Position numbers and translations under genes: made by a program
In this document: positions 11,551-24,475 of the stretch, one piece after another
How positions within the stretch are numbered: position 1 is the first letter of the stretch
Layout of the letters: each line of letters opens with the position of its first letter
The notes under the pieces: model-generated
The model's database searches: none
What the model saw: the letters and a program-made list of their open reading frames with translations, nothing else
What the model was told of the DNA's origin: nothing
NCBI GenBank assembly: GCA_013397115.1
Contig: VWZW01000509.1
Location: forward strand, 372,001 to 436,000
Direction: 5' to 3'
Source: Edolisoma coerulescens
Lineage: Eukaryota; Chordata; Aves; Passeriformes; Campephagidae
Length of the DNA: 64,000 nucleotides

Positions 11551-13370
11551 TACATAAATGTCAGGATTTTCAAAATTATGGAAAAATTCATTATAAGGGA
11601 TTTTCTCAGCTGGCTTCAATGATCTTTGCATCCAGTCCTTGGAGACAATACTACTAGGAAAAAATGGAGTATCAAGGGAGAAGAGAATCCCATAGCCACT
11701 GTAGAGCAGAATTAGATCTTCTCAGGTTTCTGTGAAGGTCTATACACTTGATTAGAGTAGCTTTTCAGCTTCTTTCACTGTCTGAAGCCCTTTTTCTCTA
11801 ATCTCCAGTTGTGCCCATATTACAGATTAGGGGAGTGGTAGGGCAGGTTTGTTCATGGAGACAGGGAACAAAAGCAGGTACATCACTGGAGAGGAGAAGC
11901 TGAGGAGACCCTGGGTCAAGTTGTGTTCCAAATGTTTCTCTTCTCTACCACTGATTGGTAAAATCATTCACAGTGTCTCCATGGGCCAGCTCACTACAGA
12001 GCTGCATGGAAATCTTCCATGGTAACACCTTTCCCACCAGGGAAAAAAAAAACAAACAAAGCTAATTTGTTAAAAATAGAAGGTTTTCTCTAAGCAGGAA
12101 AAATTAAAAGAAAACTCATTTTCAAAAAGAATTTTAGGGAAAGTCTTCAAAGGTCTTGCCTGAACTTTCTGAAAGCAAATGTTTCAGTTTTTCAGCTTGA
12201 AAAGACCGTTTACCAGGGTTTGACTTTCATTTTATAGTACATGATAAAAAAATATTTTTCAAGGTGGAGTAAGAATGAGATGTTGAGGTTTTATCAAAAT
12301 GAAAGCTTGAGAGCAGTTCAAAAAGGGAATTTAGGAGTGTTTGGGGGGGATTTGGTTTAGCATCATAGGAAATTTGGGAAAAAAAATCAGTGCTTTTTTT
12401 TCATTCTGAGAAATAATTTTTCAAACCCACTGCTTGCCCTGCAGACCAAAAAAATCGATCTCTCACCCATCCTTAGCACTCAGGAGCCTGCATCTTTTGC
12501 AGTGGCAGGGCTGGAGTCATGCTGTGGGTGCTTGGTGGGAGCACAGCCAAAGAAAAGCGCTGTGCTGTCAGGGGCATAGAAACTGCTCGTGGGCAGGAGT
12601 GGGTGAGCCTGAGAATTACCCAGGCTTGTCTGAAAATTGGCAGCCTGCTTGGAAAGCATCCATGATCTCCAAGTGCCCAGAGTTTACAGGCCAGCCCAGG
12701 AAACAGCCTGATTTAACAACCCTGGGACACCCGGGAGGCCTTTTTTGGTGAAGTGCAAACCTTTAGTCACACACACACGCCCCACCTCAAGCAGCAAACC
12801 CAGTCATTCTCAAAGAATGTCTTGAAAATAATTAAATGGCTTTACATCATGTTCCAGGAGATTAAATTTTTCTGCCTTGCATTTCTTAAAGCTGCCAGCT
12901 TATAAGGTAGCATGTCAAAGCAACAAAAGGTCATACGTGGCACTACTCGCTGCTTCCAACAAGGAGCAGCCTGGTACATTACAACCCCTTCTCCTTGCTA
13001 AGGAGAGGAAAGAAGAAAAATGCAACAGTCTTGGCTTAGGCTAAGTAGTGTCAATAGACTTTCTGCATCTACAAGTTCTCTCTAGTCATGAAATGTTCAC
13101 ACAAAATGGGCATTACATTAAAGCAGAGCTGATGCACCCTTTTCCTGCAAAATTAGTTGTTTTGTACACATCCAACTGCTAAAATATATGTAGTGTCCCC
13201 CAGTCTCCTTAATGCAAGTGCAGAGTGGTGCTTTTGGGATTGCTTTAGCTCCTGTGAAGTCATAGATGTCTTCCAAACATGAAGAATAATATGGAAATTA
13301 GGTATTGAACATAAAAAGTGTCTCTCTTCAGGTGGAATATGGAGATTCCCTTAATTTGTCCAGTATTTGT
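11551..13370. other. Gene-free unique sequence
   Basis: Moderately AT-rich, with several A-runs (for example near 12043). No gene, repeat family or CpG concentration seen. Confidence 0.5.
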
Positions 13371-13392
13371 AAAAACAAACAAACAAAAAAAA
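13371..13392. repeat. (CAAA)n simple repeat
   Basis: AAAAACAAACAAACAAAAAA followed by more A; a short degenerate tetranucleotide repeat. Confidence 0.85.
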
Positions 13393-15654
13393 CCCCATTA
13401 AAAATTAGGGAAAATCTCTAAATAATACCATTGTGGTATTGCCTGCTGAGCTTGGAGGGCTGTTTTGCTTTAATTCTCTTTCTTTTTTTTTCACTTTCAT
13501 GAGGGTTAAATACCCATATTTTAAGACTGTCTGCAGTGAAGAAAAAATAAAGTGTCATCAGCAACAGGCAGAAGCAGCCCTTGGAATAACACAGTGCAAA
13601 CAAACGCCTCGACCTCACAGCGAGACCTTTCTGTTACACCACCTTTGCAATCTCCTTTTTCACAATGCTTTTCAAATCAGCTTAATTGTGATTCTTAGGG
13701 GAATCTCAGCTTCCTTTTCATATCAGGGTAATGAAAAATTTAGGTGCTATTTTCAACCACTACTTTACATCACAACCTTGTGTCTTGTTCCAGTTCCTAG
13801 CACCCCAAAGTTCATTACAGATGTGGCTCTAATAACCTCTCCTGGACAAGCTACTAGTTTCCTCACATGGAGAAAGGGCATAGAGAAGACTAGAGAGCTC
13901 AGGAAAAATGAAAAAGCCTCTCAAAATCTTTCTCTCTCTTCTCAGGTTTGACAAAAACGTTATGGAGGAGGAAACAGGGAAAAGTGAAAATGGCAGTCTA
14001 TGGGCTTTGTGTCATGCTCAGAATATGAAAGATGGGAAAGGAAAGAGAGACAAAAGAAAGGGAAGAAATAATATAAAAATGAATGAAAGAGAGGAAATGG
14101 CCATGGTATGGAAAGAAAGAGGCAAAGTGGCTGAGAAAAGAAGGAGAAGAAAATTTAAAGGAAACATGTGAGGCAGCAAAATAGTAGCTGTACATGTCTC
14201 TAGTGGAAAATAATTATGGGGCACGTATAAGCAAATATGACATTAAAAATTACACAATAGCAGATAAGTAAAGGCTGTGGGAAGGTCTGGATAGTTCTCC
14301 TCCAAATAAGGCAGCTGAAAGTCAGCATTCCCTTATTGCAGCTATTGTGAAGCTAAAGTTCACTTGTACTGAAATGTTTCCTTACTTTGTATCATAGCCT
14401 GATAAGTGATTTGTTCCACTGGGAGAAAATGTTTTATCACCACGGCCCATGTGTGTTTTGTTGGCACAGATCTGAAGTGCAATTATTCAATATAATTTTT
14501 CAGCTGGTGGGTATTTGTTTTAATTTTTAACAAAGGCGGGGTAAAACAAGTGTTTTTCAAAAATTGTGGTTTGCACTTTCTGGTCTCTTCTTTTGCTACT
14601 TTTCCTCTCTGTCTACAGCCAGATCCACTCCCTAAAGCACCGAGGCACTGCAGCCCTCAATTCAAAGAGCCTCTGAGTGTTTTTAACACGCTGCTCACCC
14701 AGACACTCACACCAATTGTTGCAGTGGCTGTTCCCACTGTCCCTGTGCTGATGGGCTCAGGAGGCCAAGCACTGTGACTTCTGATTTCATCAAGGGGCAC
14801 TGCAGGGACTACAGACAGAGCAAACCAAGTGCCAAAGCTGCACGAGGCCTACTGCTTCTCCCAACACAACCACTGCTTGGTGACAGCTTTTAGAACACTC
14901 TCACACTTGTTAAATTCTTCCTCTCCTTGATTTCATATGCTGAACAGTAGCCAAAGCCATAATCTGAGATGTTTATACCTCCCAAGAATCTTCAAGCCAC
15001 ACGGTTTAACAGGTGCCCTCTTACAATTAAAGTGACCTAGAAACGAGAAAGAGCTTTTCCTAAATGTGCCATATAAACATCACATTTCTTTCAAGATGTT
15101 TTTTTTTTTTTTTCCTCTCAGTTCTATTTACACAATAACCTTTATTTTGCTGGACTTCTTTCTCTTCAGTTCTTGAATTATACAGGCTTTATACTAAAAG
15201 AATAGTTATCTCTTTCCTTTGCCTGTGCAGACATGTGAACCTCTGTCTAAACTGAAGATCACAACTTCCTAGCATAAAGCATGTGATGTTTTATGGTAAT
15301 GGTACCTTTGACCATTTTAACCAATAATCTTTGAAATGTACATAGAAATTAGGCAAGATAGGGCAATATGTAAACATTATCTGCCAAGAGAGGCTGTTAC
15401 ACTGTACAACTGCTATAAATCCCAGGCTTTGTGAAAGCTGATGCTGGGCTAAGTATGCTACATTCAATAATGAAACAATTTTCTTTCTTTGATGATGGGT
15501 GACCATCCCCAAGCCACTGACCACATGTCGTGAGATGTGTCCCATGGGATTTCCTTGGAGGTAAGTGGCAGATCAAAACGTTGGAGTGCTGCTTGACTGC
15601 AGGTCTATTAAAAATCAGCCAGAGAGTTAAAGTAAGGAGAAAGCAATCATACAG
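13393..15654. other. Gene-free, includes purine-strand asymmetric DNA
   Basis: The forward strand from about 14022 to 14166 is almost entirely purine, which yields Lys/Arg/Glu-rich frames on that strand and Ser/Phe/Leu-rich frames on the other. A 172-codon forward frame (13433-13951) has no recognisable domain. A run of 15 T lies at 15099-15113. No gene supported. Confidence 0.5.
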
Positions 15655-15673
15655 AAAAAAAAAAAAAAAAAAA
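15655..15673. repeat. Poly(A) run, 19 bases
   Basis: Nineteen consecutive A residues. There is no recognisable SINE, CR1 or processed gene copy immediately 5' of it. Confidence 0.95.
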
Positions 15674-16479
15674 GTGGCCCTGCATAGAAACCAGAACCCA
15701 AAACTTCTTTTGGTTAGAGAGCTGACTGACAAGCCCAGCCATCATTTCCCAACAAGGAAATGAACTTGTTGATTGTTCCCACTGGTCCAGGAAGAAAAAC
15801 AAAGCAGGATAAATAAACAGGGTTGCCCCAAATAAATATTTGTCTCTAAGTATTGGTGTCAAAACAGCATCCTCCTGGAAACAAACTGGCGTGATCCTAA
15901 ACGGATTTACTTTTACTTTTACTGGGATGAGGGAAAAACTGCATGCAGCCACTGAACAGCTCATGGACTTATGGACACAGGACTGGGCAACTAAGATATT
16001 GCAGGGAAGACCCATCTCTCCTTCACCTGCAAAAATCCTCAGGTCTAAGGAAGAAAGTACCAGTAAGTGAGAGAAGTAGCATAAAGTCTCTCACTTCTCA
16101 AGGTGACCTGTCTTCTCTGAGCCAGTGCTGTTGCCTTATTGAGCTGGCTGAAAACCAAAGGGAATTTTGCCACTTGAAACGGTTCACATTTAAAACAAAA
16201 AGACTTACAGAATTCCTACAAAGCAGAAATGTAATAACTCTGGCGACTGTGGAAAATACTTAGTGGAGTATTCTGAGACTTCACTTACAATATTATATCT
16301 TTATGTATGGGGTTTCATCTGTGGATTGGTTAAAGGCCTGGCAGCAGGAGTACTGGGCATGGACCACTAAGAATTCCACTGAAACACTGTCCCTTCCCTT
16401 ACAGCCCAAAATGTTCTGTGATATCTCAGTGGCAGCCTGTTAAAATGATCTCTGGGGAGTGATAAGGATCAAAGTGATC
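15674..16479. other. Gene-free unique sequence
   Basis: No gene or recognised repeat. Short frames overlap in different phases without protein features. Confidence 0.5.
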
Positions 16480-16974
16480 ACAGAATCATTTAGGTTGGAA
16501 AAGACCTCTGGGATCATCGAGTCCAGCCTGTGACTGATCACCACCGTGTCAACCAGACCATGGCACTGAGTGCCACGTCCAGTCTTTCCTTAAACACCTC
16601 CAGGGACAGTGACTGCACCACCTCCCTGGGCAGCCTATTCCAATGTTTAATCATCCTTCCTCTGAAAAAATTCCTCCTAATGTCCAGCCTAAATCTCCCC
16701 TGGCACAGCTTTAGACGATGTCCTCTTGTCCTGACACTTGTTACCTGGGAGAAGAGACCAACCCCCACCTGGCCACAACCTCCTTTCAGGGAGCTGTAGA
16801 AGAGGGTGACAAGGTCTCTCCTGAGCCTCCTTTTCTCCAGGCTAAACACCACCAGCTGCCTCAGGGCCTGTGCTCCAGACCCTTCACCAGATTCACTGCC
16901 CTTCTCTGGACTCACTCCAGCACCAAAATGTCCTTCTTGAAGTGGGGGCTCCAGAACTGGACACGGGATTCGAG
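16480..16974 (-). mobile_element. CR1 LINE, ~495-bp inverted copy with part of ORF2
   Basis: An inverted CR1 covering the 3' untranslated tail and the C-terminal part of ORF2. Reading the forward strand, it opens with the tail complement (AGAATCATTTAGGTTGG, then AAAAGACCTCTGGGATCATC). It continues through phrases characteristic of the family (CACCTCCCTGGGCAGCC, GTCCTCTTGTCCTGACACTT) and fades near 16974 (GGACACGGGATTCGAG). It is the best-preserved CR1 coding remnant here. The decayed frame is annotated separately. Confidence 0.95.
16538..16915 (-). pseudogene. CR1 ORF2 C-terminal fragment, broken
   Basis: About 100 codons remain open at the C-terminus of the CR1 ORF2 polyprotein (endonuclease plus reverse transcriptase; only the region downstream of the RT catalytic core is present). 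Recognisable segments in order are FSLEKRRLRRDL, LKGGCGQVGVGLFSQVT, FRLDIRRNFF and HWNRLPREVV, then LEVFKERLDVAL. Upstream the true frame (VQRRAVNLVKGLEH) ends in a stop and is out of phase with the rest. About 13 bases appear to be missing compared with the family sequence as I remember it, so the ATG of this open frame is not a real start. The endonuclease and RT active site are absent, so the copy is immobile. Confidence 0.9.
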
Positions 16975-19585
16975 ATCCTCAATGTTTGGGGAGCAGCCAT
17001 CAGGCACAACAGGGTGGTGGCACTGCCCCGTTCATGGGTCCAACCTTCTGAGCTCCTTCCAGCTGGGGAGCACTGTGAAATCAGTGCTGCTCAGTGTGCA
17101 AATTGTAACTCCAGTTTGCACAGGCATGGAGAGGACACAGGAACACAGATTAGCTTCAATTCTTGTAAAAGCTTGGGGTTTGGCACATCTTTCTATCAGC
17201 TTGCTGCACACTTGCATAATATTTCTCTTTATTTAATTTATTACATTGCAGAGGTATGGAATGGGAAAAGACCTCTTGAATCACCATTCCGGTCCCCCTT
17301 CTCAGGTGACTCCACAGGTGACTACATCCCAGAGTTATCTTCAAAAACCTGCTGAAACTCCACCTTAAAAATGTTTTGAGGTTTTTTTAACATCATGGCT
17401 TAACACAAATATTGAAACTTGAGATCCTGATAACATTCTGACTGCAAGCTTTAAACTAATCTTTGAAAGCCCTACAAGCAGGTTATTTTGTGCCGTCAGA
17501 TGACTTGTTCTGCAATGACATTTGCCTTTCCTCTGAGAGTGCCACACTATGATTAAGAAGTGAGTTATCTCCTGCTCACAATCACCTGTAAGGATCTCAA
17601 ATACCCTTTACACATCACCAGCCACCCCTCCTGTGCTCTGTTACTTTGTCATTTAGCTTTATGACCAGTTTAACGTTCCTAAACCAGATCTGAATGCGTG
17701 GGACAGCACAGTGCTTGTTCCAGACACACGGAGAGAATACTGAGGTAGCATTTTATACACATCTCTGAAATCCCGTGGTGCATTCTGTAATGATCCCTCC
17801 ACCCAGAAGTTTTATGGAACAGTCAAGTTTCAAGGCCAGGAGTTACCATCACGATCATCTGCAGCTTTTCACCCGCTCAATCCCTTAATACCCCTAAGGG
17901 AATTGCTGTTCCCTCTTATGTGAATGAGCTCTCCTGAGCCAAGTAACTTCTGTTTAAAGTAAAATCTGTTCCTCAAGAGAAAAAAAAGTCCAGCCTTGCT
18001 TACGTCAGCTTTCACTATCAAATACCTTCTCTTAGCATAAGAGCTAATAAACTATGAGCAAGCCATCTGCTGACTTCATCAGTAAGTTAAACACACAGAG
18101 CTTCAACTCTGCCTTTGTGAAGCAAATTTTTCCACATATCCAAGGCTTTTTGAACTCTCTCTGGTTGGTCACATTCATTTTGAAGAGGATGCCAAAGCAG
18201 ACACAGCACTGCAGAAGAGGTCTTGGAGTCTGGCTTAGTCCAGACATCCAAAACAGGGGTGTCTATTCCTGAGGCTCTCCCAAGGGCCACACCTCTTCTC
18301 TGGAAATCTTTAGCACAACATCCCTGTGCTGCCCACAAGGAGCTGCTTTTTAGGGCCTGGGAAATGGGAACCATTTCTTTGAACCTCCATGAGGAATCCA
18401 GGTAAAAGTTGCAGGTCACTGATTCTCTCTGGGGGTGGGAACAAGGAAGAGAACCTGCTTTTGAGGACATTTCTTTCTCACCAGCCCTGATGCAGTTACC
18501 TGTTTAGGAGACAGGTTTTTATATCTACATTGTCACAGCATTAAAGACATGCAGAGTCAGGGTCAGAGCCCCACTGTGCTGGACATCTCTGATCCAACAC
18601 CTAAAGCTGCTCCCTGCTCTGGGAACAACAAAATCTATCTTTTTTTTGCTGCAGACTCTGAGTGCTCATAGGGCTTTTGTTTACTGTTTGTCTCACTATG
18701 GTTTAAAGTAAAAAATATAATAATGATCAGCCTGGTTCTTCTGTATTTTTTCAATCATTGCCTTATTTGCTTTCTTCCAGCTCTCCAGCAGTGTTTCCAG
18801 TGGTTCAAAGGGCTTGAAAGCTAGGACATCAGAAAACAGATTGTCAAGTCCAGCAGACATATATGTAGTACAAAATAATAGTAGTTTTCTCTTTTTTCTT
18901 TTTTCCTGAATCTTTTAATTCCTGACCTGTATCAAAAAGATGTATAAAATTATTGATATTTTAAGGGAAACAGGGGGGATCATGAGATTTCTACAAGTGT
19001 TAAAAATAATGATTTATCACTTCATTAGAGTTTAATTTCCTGTCTAATTCTCAGTGACAGCTCTGCTCGTTGTACCTGGCTAGTAAAGGTGTTCAGTAAA
19101 GAAACTGGGGCTAAACTCAGTAGGAAGCAATTGTGGAACACTTTTACCACAGAGCAGCCTTATGAAAGCAGAGATTGTATTCCTTGCTTTCACTGTGGAA
19201 AACAGTGCTGGGATGTGGATGAGGAAAAATTAATTGATACATGCTGTTACTCTTCATTTTATTCTCTGAATAATAACTGATATATATTCAAGCCAAGTCA
19301 TTCAACTCTGGATTTGTTTAGAAAGAGGGCAAGGAGTGAAGGAGATGGCATCCCATCCAAGGTTTGACTTGCATCTCACAAAAGAGATAGGGAACATGTA
19401 ACTGAACTTAATTCCTATTTAATGTTGTGGATTTTGCCTCAATTCTTCTCTAGAAATAAAAATACAGTGTATCCTTTTTCAGGAAAGAAAGGCTGTGATG
19501 AAAAGGGTGAAGCAAAAGGTAGTGGGAAGGTTCTGGATCCTGGTAGTCCCTCTGCTTTAGCTGCTCTCATCACTATCATTTTTAT
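16975..19585. other. Gene-free, possible CR1 scrap at start
   Basis: Around 17255-17290 the phrase GGAATGGGAAAAGACCTCTT resembles an inverted CR1 3' end, but it stops after about 35 bases, so I do not call it. The remainder has no recognised gene or repeat. Confidence 0.45.
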
Positions 19586-19605
19586 GGGCACTGGGCTGGG
19601 CTGGG
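19586..19605 (+). other. G-quadruplex motif
   Basis: Four GGG runs separated by loops of 4, 2 and 2 bases (GGG-CACT-GGG-CT-GGG-CT-GGG) satisfy the standard G3 quadruplex rule on the forward strand. It lies in otherwise ordinary sequence with no gene called nearby. Confidence 0.75.
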
Positions 19606-21879
19606 ATGTGGCTGGTGTTTGTCCAAAGCATTCAGGAGGAATTGGTTTTGTTTCAGGCTTTGACAGAGACTTTTTCCATCATGTTGAACAAATTACCTAT
19701 GCAAAGAAAAAGCACAAAGGTATTGAGGCAAATTCATTCAGACCAGTGCCTAAACAGTGGAGTTTATAGCATTTCAGCTTTAGACACAGTATGGTTTTTA
19801 AAAACAATATAATTTTTAAAAGAAACATAACATCAAGATTTACCCTATTATCTTATGATGTGAGTTTTCCCTACATAACAATTTGGATGATTTTGTTCTT
19901 AGTAAAAACAAAATTAAATCCTTTAAGAGCAAAAATAGCTATTTAGAAAAAAACAATAATAAGCAAACAACAATACGTGTATGTCATTACTGCACTCCAG
20001 AAATGAAGCCCATCTGAAATCTGCTCTCTGAATCTCACTCCACTGAGCTCCTGTGGGCACCCAGACCTCAGTGAAGGAAGAAGGGATGGCAGAGAAGTGG
20101 ATGAAAAGCTCAGCCAGTAAAACCCAAGAGCAGTGCTTCATAAAATAGATGGAAAACAGTAAGTACAAATGTCAAGCATGAGTTGAGGAAAGTTGCCCAT
20201 TTCATTTTCCCCAGCCTCAGAGGGAATGGTTGGCTAAGTTAGTTTGTGTCCCCAGAAAGTGTGGTGTCCCCAGAAATTGCTCTCTGCACAAGAAATTGGA
20301 AGGCCACCTCTGCCAACCCAGATCTTAGGACCATCTCATCACATTGCAGAGATGCACAGAAGTATCTGCCATACTCCCAGGCACCATATGGACCAGACCT
20401 TGTGGCTGTTCCCAAGGGATTCAGTAATTGTCATTTTCCCTCTTGTTTACTGGAGGGAAAGATGCTATCAAATTTTAAAGAACCGAGTGGAAAAGCCATG
20501 GAATGAAAGGAAAGGGAAGGACTGAGTGCTGAATTACTGAAGAGTGGAAGAAAAAATAACCCACCTCCCAAACCTGTAATGCTTCCAGCAAGAGAAAAGA
20601 GACACTCAAATGCAAAAAGAACAGAGGAAACAGCAGTGACTTTGAAGGTCTAAATCTCCTCCTCTGTGCTGTACAATGTGTGCAATTTTGACTTGTGTAC
20701 ACACATGGAGAAAGTGAAATACCATCTCTCGTCTGAAAAGTTAAATTACTCAAGAACTTTGGAACATGGAACATTACAGGACATGTTCTCTAAAAATTTC
20801 AATCAGTTAAGCAAGTCAGAGGAGATGCAGCAGCCCCACCTTTCTTCTGTAAGACAATATTGGCACCTCAAAGGACATGATGGCCATGGAGAACTTGCTT
20901 TTCATGGTCACTAAGTACACCTGAGAAGTGCCAGCACCATTCCTGGTGCTCTGCCAAATACAAAATATACAGACCTCTCATTAAAATGAATTCCATGTAA
21001 AGTTTCAACCCAGACACTCCAGGAACCAGTGGGAGGCTTGCAAAGTCAGTCGCAAGAATATAGGACTCTGCTTTCCCAAAATGCCTTCCTAGTGTAGAAA
21101 TACCATGATCAAAACTGACCTGGACTCTCAACATTGTAAATCCCACTGACAGACACCTTAAAAATGCCTCTCTGGTTTTTGCTTTTGAAAATGTTGTGCC
21201 CAAGAACAACTAAAAGCAACTCACCCTGTGGAAAGCATACTGAGGGAACCGCAGACTCCTTGAATGTCACTGGATTTAGAAAGCAGATCTTGTAGCCACA
21301 CAGTGTCCCCAACTTCCTGCTTACAAACTGCTTTAGCATTGACTCAGTAGGAATAACACCATCCACTGAATCACCCACCCATCTGCAACACCTGCTTCTT
21401 CCTCAGCTATTACGCCTTCCCTGGGATGACTCAGCTGAGCTGCCTGGAGCCTGGGAGATGGGAGAAGACCATACCTAAAGACACATGGGTTGGGGTGTAT
21501 TCAAGGCCCCCCACTAATCACTGGCTTTCTGCAATCTGGGATGCAATAATCCCTTGTCCACTCCCTGTGACTCCACACAGTTGGGGGGTGTTTTGTAACT
21601 TGTCCAGCCCTGCCTATCTGGGACACTTTCCTGCCGAGACAGTGACTCACTTCCTCTTTAGGAAGCTCACCCAAAATCCTTTTCACTTTAGCTTATAAAC
21701 TATTATTAACTCCATCTGTAAAGCAAAACTTTTACTCATCAGTAGTGCTACATGGGAATTTTCCAGTGATACACTTTTTTTTTTTTGTTGGAAGATGTTG
21801 ATTTGTTAGAACATAAATCTTTTTTAGAAACAAACCAGTTTTGCTTAGGCTTTCATCAGAAAAAGTGTTTGCATCCAAA
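19606..21879. other. Gene-free unique sequence
   Basis: No gene or transposon recognised. A small direct duplication of GTGTCCCCAGAAA occurs at about 20246 and 20264. A T-run lies at 21775-21787. Confidence 0.5.
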
Positions 21880-21990
21880 GAACAGCTCAGCTTAGCCAAG
21901 ACACCAGTGGTTAGGTCACTGACATACCAAAACTGAGCTTTTTGGCTTCACAGGGATCTGAACCTGGCCCCACTCTCCTCCACGGTGCCA
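21880..21990 (+). mobile_element. Possible ancient tRNA-derived SINE head
   Basis: CCAGTGGTTAGGTCACTGAC (from 21904) resembles the A-box/D-arm part of tRNA-derived SINE heads. About 40 bases on, GGATCTGAACCTGG (from 21954) resembles a decayed B-box in the phrase GGTTCGAATCCTGG. The order and spacing fit a MIR/CORE-SINE head, but no conserved core domain or tail was seen after it. Confidence 0.3.
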
Positions 21991-24475
21991 TAACAGCAAT
22001 CATCTCCTAGGATGGAGCAAGTTCATGGTCTCCCACTGATGATGTTTTATTAAGTGACCAGTCAGTGTTATCAGAACTTGGTCCTGATATCTTCTCCATT
22101 TCACATCAGTGCTTAATCCTTAGGTAACTGGCAGTTCAGGAAAACCACAATTTTTTTTAGTCTTTCTCATTTTCCTGTGAAGCTTCAAAAAATCTCAAGT
22201 TGCTCCCACCGAGGAGCAGGATGTTTTCAAAACCTTTAAGGCTGTAACAGAAGAGGAGAACTAAAGAACATTCCAGATGAGTTGTACTCACTTTTTTTCT
22301 CAGAAGTAGTCCCAAGCAGGAGGTCACTCCAAGTCACCTCACAAACACACAGGCTGTAGCAGTGTTTTTCCTAGGACTGGTAGCAAATTTCTTCGTGATG
22401 TACCTCCATCAGAAAAGAGACCAAATGAGCCAAAGTGTTTCCTCTGAAGTCCTTTATATATATTAAATTTCTGATGAGTGAGGTGATGGGTTTCTGTGGC
22501 TGATGGACACTCCAAATTTGTTAGGACATAGGCACAACTGCACATTTAGATTTTGTTCAGCTAATACATGGTGCATTACCCATGTGTCTGTTTTTCCATG
22601 AGCTATAAAAGGAAGACTCAATTAGCAAGGGTGGCTTTTTTTCCCCTCTATTTTCACCCATGGCTCAGGATATGTCCTTCAGATGCAGTTTCAGAAATAA
22701 ACTTAAGATTAAATTCTGATATTTAAACATATATCCAGTAGTTCAGTCTTTGAGAATGTTCCTTTTTGCAGCCAGAAGAATGCCATTATCATCTGAACTA
22801 TATCCCTATTTCGTATTCCTGCAGTATTGCTCAGTAGGAACTGTGGGGCTAATGGAACTATTCCCACTGATTTTGGTTTTTGTAATCTGTTATTCATCAA
22901 GTGTTGAGCTTCTGGGCATTTTACAAACTATATCAACTATCTTACACCTCTAGATTGCTTCCCATCTAACAGCCAAGAAGTCCTGGAACTGCTGCCCACC
23001 ACGGTCTTGCAAAAGCAATCATGTGCTGTTCAGCACCCATTTGATCCACACAACCAAACAGGATGGTACATCTTTCTGAAAAGCAAATTCTTTTGTTGCT
23101 ATTTAGGCTGGAGCACCCTCCTGCATGAGGACACACTGTCTTTTGGTACTGTTTACTTAACTGCGAGACTCCGTGGTGAGAAAGGGCTTCTTTCTGCTAA
23201 GAGAATTTCATCATTGGAGGTATCTCATTTCTAGGGAAAATGCTTGTCATCTGTTTCTAGGAAAGACATTATTTCAGGGAGATTTAGCCTTGGCTGTGCC
23301 TGCTTTCCATGCATGCTGTGGATCCATATTTACTGCTAGAACAAAAGGACAAGGGAGGGAAATGTCTGTGCAAAGGAAATTTTCAACCTAAGAATGAGGA
23401 GTCTCAGAGGGTTTTGACTGCAAAGGAAAAGGAAAGAAAAAATCCAAGCCAATCTGCCTTTTCCACCCCCTCTATTTGTCAGTTGCTCCCCCTCCTTTAG
23501 ACTGTCAGATTTCACTCCCATTCTACTGTATGGGCACATAAATCTTGCCAGAAAAGCTTCACTCACTTAACACCTACCTGCTGGAGCTTAGATTCTGAGA
23601 GAGGGGAGAAAAAGCAACCTCAAATCCTGGCAATTCTTATAAATCACAGTGTTGCTAATCTCTTTTCAAGAGAGTCAAATGTAAAGTCATGTTCCTTCTT
23701 GTGAAAACATTACTAGCCTGTGGGTGTCAACACAGCCTTCTTTTCCAAGAAATCTGTTGCATCCCACAGCGACTCTAGAGAAATTGCACTCTGATGACAG
23801 TGAAGAGAGTCTGCTAGAAAAACAGCACACGCCAATTCCATACAACAGCAACCTCAACAAGCACTTGTTTTTGTAAGATCAGCTCTCTCTAATTTCACAA
23901 AAAGCAGAACTGAACTTGACCAAGATATGTTTTATGGGAGTTGTTTTTACAAGCTCATTGTTGCGAGCTCTTTCCCCATCCCAAAATCACATTTTCAGTT
24001 TCCTTATTCATTCCGTGCCAAGACACACTATCCCATTTCTTTACAGCTCCCATATAGAATAAACAAGAACATAAACCACCTGGCTGCTACCTTTACACAT
24101 CCTTCTACACCCTGTCTTCTAACAGTGGGACTGCCTCCTCCTCTGGGAGGACACCTCAGCACCAAATAGGGCAGCGCTTGCAGTTACCCTGTTTTGATAA
24201 AAGTCTTGTCTCTTCCTGAGGAAAAGATCATCCCCAATCCCTCAGACCCTTGTAGAAATCCATCTAAGCACGAGATTTGAGGAAATCCCAAGACGCTTCT
24301 CAGATTATTATCTGGAAAGTGTCCATAGATCACTTGCAGGGAAAGAGCCTTTTCCAGGAAGAATTTTTACAACAAAGTGAAGGAAATAAGAGGTGCTTTA
24401 TGAAGAAAGGACAGAATTTCAGTCAGTCAGGATGCAGTACGTTACTGAAAGGCAGCACCCATTAAGTATTTTGTT
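21991..24475. other. Gene-free unique sequence
   Basis: No supported gene or repeat. A TATA-like CTATAAAAGG at 22603-22612 stands alone, without downstream initiator or coding evidence. Confidence 0.5.

Noticed and set aside
13998..14224. Ser/Phe/Leu-rich reverse frames resembling membrane proteins
   Set aside because: They are the complement of a purine-only stretch; hydrophobicity follows from base composition.
17255..17290. Possible inverted CR1 3' end
   Set aside because: Only about 35 bases resemble the family and no terminal repeats are present.
22603..22612. TATA-like CTATAAAAGG
   Set aside because: Isolated; no CpG context, initiator, exon or transcript evidence nearby, and such a word is expected by chance.
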